Below, one piece after another: positions 1 through 6,305 of a DNA stretch of 10,248 nt. The notes under the pieces are model-generated. The model was not told the origin of the DNA. It searched no databases and saw only the letters and a list, made by a program, of their open reading frames with translations. Every line of letters starts with the position of its first letter. The first letter of the stretch is position 1. The DNA comes from Betaproteobacteria bacterium. Its GTDB lineage: Bacteria; Pseudomonadota; Gammaproteobacteria; Burkholderiales; Burkholderiaceae_C. The DNA lies in contig RFWA01000061.1 in the NCBI GenBank assembly GCA_009922295.1, positions 1 through 10,248 on the forward strand. The letters run 5' to 3'. Both the position numbers and the translations under genes were made by a program.

Positions 1-192
1 GAAAACCTGACCAAGGCCACAGTTGCTGAAGATGAGAAATTTGCTGACCAACTGCGTGCCCTCGGCGTGCAGGTGATTGCTGACGTGGATGTGCCCGCGT
101 TCCAGAAGGCCAGCGCCGGCGTCTATCAAAGTCTGCCTGGAGTGACCCCCGGCTTTGTCGATAAAGCGCGCGCCGCAATGGCGGGCAACTGA
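1..192 (+). CDS. TRAP transporter solute-binding protein, DctP type (3' end only)
   Basis: This is the last 63 codons of a gene that begins outside the window, read in frame 1 and ending at TGA 190-192. The visible part carries a helix with the pattern VPAFQKASAGVYQ near the C-terminus, followed by a short basic tail ending MAGN. That is the usual end of a periplasmic DctP-family substrate-binding protein. The identification rests mainly on position, directly before a DctQ and a DctM gene in the standard TRAP order, because too little protein remains for a domain call. It would bind an organic acid in the periplasm and deliver it to the DctQM permease. The stop overlaps the ATG of a 10-codon open frame by one base. 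Confidence 0.8.
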   Translation, partial: ENLTKATVAEDEKFADQLRALGVQVIADVDVPAFQKASAGVYQSLPGVTPGFVDKARAAMAGN

Positions 193-224
193 TGAGCCAC
201 CCACAACACGCGAGCATCGTATGA
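192..224 (+). other. 10-codon minicistron between dctP and dctQ
   Basis: An ATG at 192-194 shares its A with the dctP stop (TGATG) and opens a frame encoding MSHPQHASIV. This ends at TGA 222-224, which in turn overlaps the dctQ ATG at 221 in an ATGA arrangement. No strong Shine-Dalgarno sequence precedes the dctQ ATG, so terminating ribosomes could be handed from dctP through this short frame to dctQ. It could equally be chance, or the leftover of an older dctQ start at 192 separated from the gene by an indel. The peptide itself has no recognisable function. Confidence 0.3.
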
Positions 225-730
225 AGACGACGGAAACAGGTCTCCTGCGGCGCCTGCGACAGGCGCCGATTGAAGACGCTATCGCCGGCACCGCTTTGGT
301 GGTTGTCGTCGGGTCGGTGTTGTGGGGTGTTTTGACTCGCTATTTGTTGGCTCAGCCGGCGCCCTGGAGTTACGAGGTCGCCACCATCGGTTTTGCTTGG
401 CTGGTGTTTTTTGCCGCCGCGGCAGGCGTGCGCTACCGAATGCACTCGGATGTAGACGTATTGGTCGTGATGTTTTCACCACGTTGGCAGCGCGTGGTGG
501 CAGTCTTTAATTTTTGGTTGATTGCCGGCTTCTTTGCGGCACTGACGGTCTTCTTTGCGGTGCATGCAGTGGATGCTCACAAGTCGGTGACTATTGCGTT
601 GAATCTGCCGCGGTCAGTCATCCATTTGCCGCTCAGCCTCGCCTGCTTGATGATGTTACTGCGTCATGTGGAGGCTTGGCTTAGTCCGGCAGATGGCTCT
701 GAGCCGGTTTATGAGGCAAATATCACATGA
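221..730 (+). CDS. TRAP transporter small permease, DctQ type
   Basis: A 169-residue membrane protein with four hydrophobic segments at about residues 19-39, 50-70, 90-113 and 131-151, the normal layout and length for DctQ small subunits. The PWSYEV stretch at 48-53, just before the second segment, and the Arg-rich N-terminus before the first segment are typical. I chose the ATG at 221 because the frame upstream (TTG at 155) would overlap dctP by 38 bases and add a polar, non-conserved extension. The DctQ protein pairs with DctM in the inner membrane to use an ion gradient for solute uptake. The stop overlaps the next gene by four bases (ATGA at 727-730). Confidence 0.9.
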   Translation: MKTTETGLLRRLRQAPIEDAIAGTALVVVVGSVLWGVLTRYLLAQPAPWSYEVATIGFAWLVFFAAAAGVRYRMHSDVDVLVVMFSPRWQRVVAVFNFWLIAGFFAALTVFFAVHAVDAHKSVTIALNLPRSVIHLPLSLACLMMLLRHVEAWLSPADGSEPVYEANIT

Positions 731-2034
731 ACTCCATGAACGCCTTTAATGCTTGGTTGCCCTTTCTCCTGATGTTCGTGTTGTTTGCCCTGCGGACGCC
801 CATCACCTGGGCCATGGCTATCCCGGCCCTGCTGTTTTTCATCTTGAACCGCCAGGATGTGCCCTTATCGACCTTCTCGCAGGAAATGGTCGAGGGAACT
901 CAGTCGATCTCACTGCTGGCGATGCCTTTCTTTGTGCTCGCTGGCGGCATCATGAATGCGGCCGGAATTACCCGCCGTCTGTTGGATGTGGCAGAGGTTC
1001 TGGTCGGACACATGACGGGCGCGTTAGCGCAAATGTGCATTGTGCTGGCCACCATGCTCGGGGGCTTGACAGCCTCGTCCAATGCCGATGCCGCTATTTT
1101 GTCGAAAACAGTGGGCATACAAATGACCGAGCGTGGCTACTCGCGTGCTTTCGCGGCGGTCATCACGTCATGCTCATCCATCATCGCTGCGTTGATTCCC
1201 CCCTCGATCGGGCTCATCATCTATGGTTATCTGACCGATACCTCGGTCGGACGACTGTTTGCTGCGGGCGTTGTACCCGGCCTGATGCTGGCGGCGGCAC
1301 TGATGATCACAACCTATTTTGTGTCTGTACGCCGCGGTTATGCGCCGCAACGAACGACCCGCGCTTCTGGCGCCGAGGTTCGAAAGGCATTGATGGACGG
1401 GCTTTGGGCGATCTCGATCCCGATTGTGATCCTCATGGGCACCCGCTACGGCATTTTTACCACCACAGAATCGGGTGCGGTGATCGTGGTTTACACCCTG
1501 TTCATCGGGATGGTGGTTTACCGGGCCTTTTCCTGGAAGCGTTTGCCCGCCATCATTCAAGAGGCTGTGCTGGACACGGGTGCGGTGATGATCATGATTT
1601 GTGCTGCCTCTGCCTTTGGCTTTTACCTGGCCTGGGAGCAGGTTCCGCAGAAGCTTGCCGCCGGACTGACCGGACATTGGGATCCGTTCATGCTGTTGCT
1701 CACTATCAACGCGTTGCTGATTATTATTGGTACAGCGATCGAAGGCTCTTCTGCGCTCATCATCCTGACCCCAGTACTGTTGCCTGTGATTCAGAAGGCC
1801 GGCATTGATCCGGTTCACTTTGGCATCGTCATGGTGGCTAATCTCACCATCGCCGGTGTTACGCCACCAGTTGGAGGCATGATGTACATCGCGTCGCGTG
1901 TGCTCAAGGTACCCATGCGGGATTACGCGATAGAAGTGATGCCTTTCCTGCTGGCCATGTGCGGTTTGCTGGTCCTGCTCAGCGCTGTCCCGGGATTTTC
2001 GCTGTGGCTGCCTAATGCGCTGTTCAACACATGA
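727..2034 (+). CDS. TRAP transporter large permease, DctM type
   Basis: A 435-residue, strongly hydrophobic protein with about a dozen predicted membrane segments, the full length for DctM. Family signatures are clear: GGLTASSNAD at 112-121 followed by a GYSRAFAA helix, IPPS at 157-160, the YGYLTDTSVGRLFAAGVVPG stretch after it, and a C-terminal half containing NLTIAGVTPPVGG. This is the ion-coupled translocation subunit of the transporter. The start overlaps dctQ in ATGA, with GAGG at 713-716 as the likely Shine-Dalgarno. The end overlaps the enolase-family gene in another ATGA at 2031, which ties uptake directly to the first presumed catabolic step. Substrate specificity lies in the binding protein and cannot be read here. 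Confidence 0.95.
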   Translation: MNSMNAFNAWLPFLLMFVLFALRTPITWAMAIPALLFFILNRQDVPLSTFSQEMVEGTQSISLLAMPFFVLAGGIMNAAGITRRLLDVAEVLVGHMTGALAQMCIVLATMLGGLTASSNADAAILSKTVGIQMTERGYSRAFAAVITSCSSIIAALIPPSIGLIIYGYLTDTSVGRLFAAGVVPGLMLAAALMITTYFVSVRRGYAPQRTTRASGAEVRKALMDGLWAISIPIVILMGTRYGIFTTTESGAVIVVYTLFIGMVVYRAFSWKRLPAIIQEAVLDTGAVMIMICAASAFGFYLAWEQVPQKLAAGLTGHWDPFMLLLTINALLIIIGTAIEGSSALIILTPVLLPVIQKAGIDPVHFGIVMVANLTIAGVTPPVGGMMYIASRVLKVPMRDYAIEVMPFLLAMCGLLVLLSAVPGFSLWLPNALFNT

Positions 2035-3146
2035 AAATAACAGCGGTCGATATTCGCGCCTGTCACCGATCTGCGGACCGGTTTCCTGCGTCTGCATTAC
2101 GTGGCGGTAACTTTCGAGGCTTTGATTTTCTGGTCATCACCCTCAAAACCGACACGGGTCTTTCTGCCTCCATGTTTGGATTTGCGGGCCGATCTGCCAT
2201 GGGTGCGGCGCACCAAGCTGCCGATGTGCTGCGGCCGTTTTTTATGGGGCGAGACCCCATGGAGCGGGAGCGCTTGTGGCACGACTTCCGCGTTGCAGAT
2301 CGCTGGTGGGCACATCAACCCATTTACGCCTATGGCCCATTTGACGTTTGCCTGTGGTTATTGGGCGCTTTGGCAGCCAACCAGCCGCTTTACCAATATC
2401 TGGGCGCCGCGCGGTCATCGCTGCCTACCTACGTGTCCTCGATGGTCTTACCGGACGTGCAAGACTACGCTCTGGAGGCCGTAGCAGCCCGCGCTGCCGG
2501 TTTTAAGGGGTACAAGTTGCACACGCCAGGTAAATCCTTCACGCAGGACTTGCTGGCGCATCGCCTGGTTCGCGAGGCGATAGGTACGGACCCAGACTTC
2601 AGTCTGATGTCAGACCCGGTTGGTAATTTCAACTTGGAGCAGGCCGTTAAATTTGGGCGTGCGTTGGAGCAACTGGACTACCATTGGCTGGAAGAACCCT
2701 TGGCGGATGAGCATACGCATGCCCTGCGCGAACTGAGCCGAGTCCTGGATATCCCGGTTGTGGGCACAGAGGTGCTTGCCAAGCACCCATACAGTGTTGC
2801 CGAATGCGTGTCACAGCGTGTGGTTGATCGGGTGCGGGCTGACGTGTCATGGAGCGGCGGTGTGACTGGTACCATGAAGACGGCGCACTTGGCAGAGGCC
2901 TTCGGTATGAACTGTGAATTGCACACCACTATCTTTTTGCCCTTGGAGCTGGCCAACCTGCATGTTGCCGCCGCAGTCAACAACTGCGAATTTTTCGAAA
3001 TGCTGGGGCCGACGGACAGTTTCAACTTTGGCCTGGCCGAACCCTTCCCTATCAAAGATGGGCGGGCTTACCTGCCCTCGGGGCCCGGGCTTGGCATCGA
3101 GCTGGATTGGGACGAGATTGAACGCTGCACATTGGCCAAGCTTTAA
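2031..3146 (+). CDS. Enolase-superfamily enzyme, mandelate racemase subgroup (acid-sugar dehydratase-like)
   Basis: A 371-residue protein with the N-terminal capping domain and C-terminal barrel of the mandelate racemase/muconate lactonizing enzyme superfamily. Mg2+ ligands are visible as D195 (LMSDP), E221 (WLEEP) and E247 (VGTEV). The Asp-His dyad is D271 (RADVSWSGG) and H298 (CELHTT), and E323 lies in the following strand. These positions almost coincide with D195, E221, E247, D270, H297 and E317 of mandelate racemase. The second-strand motif is K162-L-H164, so His replaces the second Lys of the usual KxK. Members abstract the proton next to a carboxylate; in catabolic operons with TRAP transporters they are mostly sugar-acid dehydratases, which I infer here. 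The exact substrate is unknown. The start is set by the ATGA overlap with dctM; no separate Shine-Dalgarno is seen. Confidence 0.9.
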   Translation: MKITAVDIRACHRSADRFPASALRGGNFRGFDFLVITLKTDTGLSASMFGFAGRSAMGAAHQAADVLRPFFMGRDPMERERLWHDFRVADRWWAHQPIYAYGPFDVCLWLLGALAANQPLYQYLGAARSSLPTYVSSMVLPDVQDYALEAVAARAAGFKGYKLHTPGKSFTQDLLAHRLVREAIGTDPDFSLMSDPVGNFNLEQAVKFGRALEQLDYHWLEEPLADEHTHALRELSRVLDIPVVGTEVLAKHPYSVAECVSQRVVDRVRADVSWSGGVTGTMKTAHLAEAFGMNCELHTTIFLPLELANLHVAAAVNNCEFFEMLGPTDSFNFGLAEPFPIKDGRAYLPSGPGLGIELDWDEIERCTLAKL

Positions 3147-3176
3147 TGCGGCGGACACCGTCGAGCAGCGACCCAA

Positions 3177-4017
3177 ATGGCCAAACCCACGGGTAATTTG
3201 ACGCCCCCACTCGCTCAACGAGCGCGAGCCAGCCGTAAATCTGTCCCGGCTAAGGCCGTCGCCGATGGCCCGCAGTACGTTGCCCCCGCACTGGATAAGG
3301 GGCTCGATATTCTCGAGGCGCTGACCGATGCGCATGGCAGAAATCGCGCAACAGTTGCAACGAAGCATGAGCGAGATATTCCGAATGGTTATTACTCTGG
3401 AGCGTCGCGGGTGGGTCACGACCGACCATGGTGACCGTTACCACCTGTCATCCAGGATGTTTGAGCTGGCTCATCGAAACCGGCCTGTACGTACCCTGGT
3501 TGAGGCGGCATTGCCGGCCATGCAGGCCATCGTGCGGCAGACGCTGCAGTCCTGCCATGTCTCCATTGCCGACAGCGGCCGCGTCTTGGTCATCGCCCAC
3601 GTGGAGGCACCCGGCACGGTGTCTTTGAGCGTTCGTACCGGCTCGGTCGTTAATCTGTTCACCACAGCCTCAGGGCAGATTTTGCTGGCCTTTCGTACAC
3701 CGGAAGAGCGTACAAAATTGGTTGCTGACAATTTGCTGCTATTTGGCGATCCCCCGGTTAGTCAGACCGAATGGCGTGCAGTTGTCGAGACGGTGGCGCG
3801 CGACGCGTATGCGTGTGCACCAAGTTATCAGACGCTTGGGGTGACCGACATCGGGTGCCCAGTATGGGACCGTAATGGGCGTTGCGCAGGTGCGCTGGTG
3901 GTGCCTTATCTGGAAAATCGAGGCGTGCAGCGCGGACCTACAGTGGAGGGGGTGCGTGACATATTGAAAGCCAGTGCGGCTGAGGTGTCCCGTGCTTTAG
4001 GTTATCAACTGTCCTGA
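3177..4017 (+). pseudogene. IclR-family transcriptional regulator, frameshifted in the winged-helix domain
   Basis: The gene is read in two frames. The first, from ATG 3177, gives a basic N-terminus and then VAPALDKGLDILEALTDAHG, the start of an IclR winged helix. It then runs into unrelated sequence and stops at 3434. The second frame picks up at about 3331 with RMAEIAQQL, a recognition-helix region and LERRGWV. It continues through the effector domain (SVRTGSVVNLFTTASGQILLAF, GVTDIGCPVWDRNG) to TGA 4015-4017. The two parts together make one IclR protein with about five residues missing at the join. A truncated 229-residue protein could start at ATG 3328, with GAGG at 3315-3318 upstream, but it would lack the first DNA-binding helix. 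An intact IclR protein would probably control this operon by sensing its substrate or an intermediate. A sequencing or assembly error remains possible. Confidence 0.8.
3315..3318 (+). promoter_or_regulatory. Possible internal ribosome binding site for truncated IclR
   Basis: GAGG lies nine bases before the ATG at 3328 that opens the downstream IclR frame. It is also part of the coding sequence for LEAL in the upstream frame, so the match may be accidental. If used, it would give a 229-residue product with the effector domain and a partial winged helix. Confidence 0.25.
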
Positions 4018-4021
4018 GGAG
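4016..4021 (+). promoter_or_regulatory. Ribosome binding site supporting the GTG start at 4030
   Basis: GAGGAG overlaps the IclR stop codon and sits eight bases before GTG 4030. It is the strongest Shine-Dalgarno site in the plus-strand operon and decides in favour of the GTG start. The second subunit genes could therefore be translated well even if IclR translation is broken. Confidence 0.7.
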
Positions 4022-4029
4022 TGCTTTAA

Positions 4030-4368
4030 GTGAATGAGATCGATGGACGTGTGCTGCTGTTGAGGCCCGAGGACAATTGTCTGATTGCCTGTGTTTCGGT
4101 CCCGGCGGGCGTCTGCTTGCGGATCGGCCTCGACGAAATCACCGTGTTGCAGCCGGTGGCATTGGGCCACAAAATTGCACGTTTCTCAATGAGTGCGGGC
4201 ACCAAAGTTTTGCGCTATGGCGCAGTCATTGGTTCCACCACACGGGCGGTGCTGGCGGGTGAGCATGTCCACACGCACAACCTCAAGAGTGACTATCTGC
4301 CAACCTACACCCTGAGCGCGGGGCAGCAGTTTCTAACTAAAGCGTCACGGCCAAGCGATCAAAAATGA
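4030..4368 (+). CDS. UxaA-family dehydratase small subunit (SAF domain)
   Basis: A 112-residue protein matching the SAF domain found at the N-terminus of altronate dehydratase (UxaA) and as separate small subunits such as SuyA of sulfolactate sulfo-lyase. Visible signatures are RPEDNCLIA near the N-terminus, GHK at 46-48, RYGAVIGSTT at 62-71 and the VHTHN motif at 80-84. In the family this domain closes over the large-subunit active site. It begins with GTG, backed by GAGGAG eight bases upstream, and its stop overlaps the large-subunit start in ATGA at 4365-4368, so the two are almost certainly made together as a complex. On its own it is not expected to be catalytic. The split arrangement alone does not choose between a sugar-acid and a sulfolactate substrate. 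Confidence 0.88.
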   Translation: MNEIDGRVLLLRPEDNCLIACVSVPAGVCLRIGLDEITVLQPVALGHKIARFSMSAGTKVLRYGAVIGSTTRAVLAGEHVHTHNLKSDYLPTYTLSAGQQFLTKASRPSDQK

Positions 4369-5603
4369 CTACACCCACTGAACCCATGCTGACCGGCTAC
4401 CTTCGCAGCGATGGCCGTAAAGGCATCCGTAACCTGGTCCTGGTTGCCTATCTGGTTGAGTGCGCCCACCACGTTGCCCGTGAAATTACTGGGGCCTTTC
4501 GCCATCGACCCGTGCACCTGCTGGGCTTCCCCGGCTGTTATCCCAATGACTATGCCGACAAAATGATGCGTCAGCTCACCACCCACCCCAATGTTGGGGC
4601 TGTGCTGTTGGTTTCTTTGGGTTGTGAGAGCTTCGACAAACACGGGCTGGAGCAGGCGGTTCGATCGTCAGGTAGGTTGGTGCAGACGTTAACCATTCAA
4701 CAGACTGGTGGCACCAAGACCACCATCGCCCAAGGCGAGGCCTGGGTACGTGACGCATTGCTAAGTATCAAGGATGCCGTCCGCGTGCCAATGGGGATCG
4801 ATGAGCTGGTCATTGGAACGGTTTGTGGCGGATCAGACGGCACCAGCGGCATCACAGCCAACCCGGCGGTTGGTCGGGCCTTCGACTCGTTGGTAGATCA
4901 TGGGGCCACCTGCATCTTTGAAGAAACGGGCGAACTGGTGGGCTGTGAATACCATATGCAGGACCGTGCTGCGACACCCGAACTGGGGCAAGAACTGGTG
5001 GATTGTGTTGCGAAGGCAGCCCATTACTACAGTGTGCTGGGCCACGGTAGTTTTGCGCCAGGCAATGCCGACGGCGGATTGACCACCCAGGAGGAAAAGT
5101 CTCTGGGTGCCTACGCCAAAAGCGGCGCTTCCGTGATCCAGGGCATTCTCAAGCCCGGTGATTTGGCGCCAACCGGAGGGCTTTACCTGCTGGATATGGT
5201 GCCAGATGGCGAAGTGCGGTTTGGTTTTCCCAACATTTCAGACAATGCGGAGATCGTTGAGTTGATCAGTTGTGGGGCGCACCTGACGTTGTTCACCACG
5301 GGCCGAGGCTCGGTCGTAGGTTCGGCTATCAGCCCGGTGATTAAGGTGTGTGCGAACCCGCACACGTATGAAAGACTGCCCGATGACATGGACGTCAATG
5401 CGGGACGTATATTGCGCGCACAAGCCACGCTCGATGATGTGGGCGAAGAGATCTTCAATCTTGTGCTGCAGGTTGCACAAGGTGAGCCGAGCAAGTCCGA
5501 AGGGCTCGGTCACCAAGAGTTCATCCTTACTTACAAAAGCTTTACTGCGAAAGGTCCTGCATGTCTTCCCAACACGACAAACATCCTGCATCAGAAACAC
5601 TGA
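4365..5603 (+). CDS. UxaA-family dehydratase large (catalytic) subunit
   Basis: A 412-residue protein matching the catalytic part of altronate/galactarate dehydratases and the SuyB subunit of sulfolactate sulfo-lyase. The motifs appear in family order: GYLRSDGRKGIRN at 11-23, GFPGCYPND around C58, LGCES around C87, VCGGSDGTSGITANPAVG at 153-170, EKSLGAYAKSG from 244, FTTGRGS at 310-316 and DDMDVNAG at 340-347. These enzymes are metal-dependent (iron for altronate dehydratase) and remove water from a 2,3-hydroxylated carboxylate to give a 2-keto-3-deoxy product. Conserved cysteines 33, 58, 87 and 154 are present. I infer that it works on the same pathway as the enolase-family enzyme, either on a different stereoisomer or at a later step. 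Its end overlaps the next gene by 43 bases, unlike the 4-base overlaps elsewhere. Confidence 0.9.
   Translation: MTTPTEPMLTGYLRSDGRKGIRNLVLVAYLVECAHHVAREITGAFRHRPVHLLGFPGCYPNDYADKMMRQLTTHPNVGAVLLVSLGCESFDKHGLEQAVRSSGRLVQTLTIQQTGGTKTTIAQGEAWVRDALLSIKDAVRVPMGIDELVIGTVCGGSDGTSGITANPAVGRAFDSLVDHGATCIFEETGELVGCEYHMQDRAATPELGQELVDCVAKAAHYYSVLGHGSFAPGNADGGLTTQEEKSLGAYAKSGASVIQGILKPGDLAPTGGLYLLDMVPDGEVRFGFPNISDNAEIVELISCGAHLTLFTTGRGSVVGSAISPVIKVCANPHTYERLPDDMDVNAGRILRAQATLDDVGEEIFNLVLQVAQGEPSKSEGLGHQEFILTYKSFTAKGPACLPNTTNILHQKH
5549..5554 (+). promoter_or_regulatory. Ribosome binding site for the RraA-like gene
   Basis: GAAAGG lies six bases before ATG 5561, inside the end of the UxaA large-subunit gene. 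It supports the 5561 start and therefore the long 43-base overlap. Confidence 0.5.
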
Positions 5604-6238
5604 CCCTTCGGCTTGAGCGCTGCTACACCGGCGTTGTTCACGACGTCATGCGCGGCATGGGTCTGCGCGACTTCACGCTCCCTCCAGAACTGCGGCCGCT
5701 GATGCCTGAAACCGCCATGGCGGGGCCGGCCTTCACGATACGAGGCAAGGTGGATAAGGGTGCGGATGCGCACCAAACTTTGCTGGCCTGGACCGGGCTG
5801 CTGTCTCAAGCCCCATCGGGCACGATTTGGACCACGCAGCCCAATGATCGCATCGTGGCACACATGGGCGAGTTGTCTGCCGAGACACTCAAGAACAAAG
5901 GCGTTAGAGGCTGTGTGGTGGATGGATTTGTGCGCGACAGCAATTTCCTGCTGGCTATCGGGTTCCAGACTTGGGGCCGTGGTTTTACGCCCCGCGACGT
6001 GGTCGGCCATTGGCTGCCTGATGCCACACAGGTCGAGATTCGCATCGGTGATGTGGACATCGCGCCCGGGGACTATCTGGTGGGTGACCGCGACGGCATG
6101 ATTCGCGTGCCTGCGCACCTGTTGGAGCAAGTGATCGATGAGTCGGAGCGTGCCATGACGACCGAGAGCTTGGTTCGAAAAGCCATTCTGTCAGGTACCG
6201 ACCCGCAACAGGCCTATCTGAAATTCGGCAAATTTTGA
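5561..6238 (+). CDS. RraA/HMG-aldolase-family protein (likely 4-hydroxy-2-oxo acid aldolase)
   Basis: A 225-residue protein of the RraA-like fold shared by 4-hydroxy-4-methyl-2-oxoglutarate (HMG/CHA) aldolases and the RNase E inhibitor RraA. Family features in order are VVHDVMRGMG at 25-34, AGPAFTI at 54-60, GELSAETLKNKGVRG at 103-117, VVDGFVRD at 119-126 and APGDYLVGDRDGMIRVP at 168-184. The Arg-Asp pair R125-D126, needed for metal-dependent aldol cleavage in HMG aldolases, is intact, so an enzyme fits better than an RNase E regulator. The likely reaction is release of pyruvate from a 4-hydroxy-2-oxo acid, or decarboxylation of an oxaloacetate-like acid. Its place after two dehydratases suits a retro-aldol step. 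The start at 5561 has GAAAGG upstream and overlaps uxaA by 43 bases. Confidence 0.85.
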   Translation: MSSQHDKHPASETLTLRLERCYTGVVHDVMRGMGLRDFTLPPELRPLMPETAMAGPAFTIRGKVDKGADAHQTLLAWTGLLSQAPSGTIWTTQPNDRIVAHMGELSAETLKNKGVRGCVVDGFVRDSNFLLAIGFQTWGRGFTPRDVVGHWLPDATQVEIRIGDVDIAPGDYLVGDRDGMIRVPAHLLEQVIDESERAMTTESLVRKAILSGTDPQQAYLKFGKF

Positions 6239-6240
6239 AC

Positions 6241-6272
6241 CGGGGTGCCCCGAGTGCAGCTCCCACTGCACT
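6241..6272 (+). other. Two adjacent inverted repeats in the RraA-like/MaoC gap
   Basis: The 67-base gap 6239-6305 holds CGGGGTGCCCCG at 6241-6252 and, directly after it, AGTGCAG (6253-6259) with its perfect complement CTGCACT (6266-6272) around a six-base loop. Neither is followed by a T run, so an intrinsic terminator is not supported. They could be a processing or attenuation structure separating the MaoC gene from the upstream operon, or a protein-binding site. No function is shown by the sequence. Confidence 0.35.
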
Positions 6273-6293
6273 GGTCAGGGCCAAGATAAATTC

Positions 6294-6299
6294 AGGAGA
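6294..6299 (+). promoter_or_regulatory. Ribosome binding site supporting the GTG start at 6306
   Basis: AGGAGA lies six bases before GTG 6306, fixing the start of the MaoC-type gene at this codon. Confidence 0.7.
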
Positions 6300-6305
6300 C
6301 ACGCT

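Noticed and set aside
155..220. An upstream TTG start that would lengthen DctQ by 22 residues
   Set aside because: The extension is polar, overlaps dctP by 38 bases and is not needed for the four-segment DctQ layout; ATG 221 fits better.
753..1808. A 351-codon open frame on the plus strand inside dctM in another frame
   Set aside because: The translation is rich in Cys, His and Arg with no recognisable fold, while the dctM frame has full-length family motifs.
1174..2097. A 307-codon open frame on the minus strand opposite dctM
   Set aside because: It is low-complexity, rich in Arg, His, Gln and Asp, with no domain, and lies wholly opposite a well-supported membrane protein gene. It is a shadow of high-GC codon use.
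3147..3176. Search for an independent promoter before the IclR gene
   Set aside because: The 30-base gap after the enolase-family gene is GC-rich and shows no convincing -35/-10 pair; IclR appears to be read from the upstream operon.
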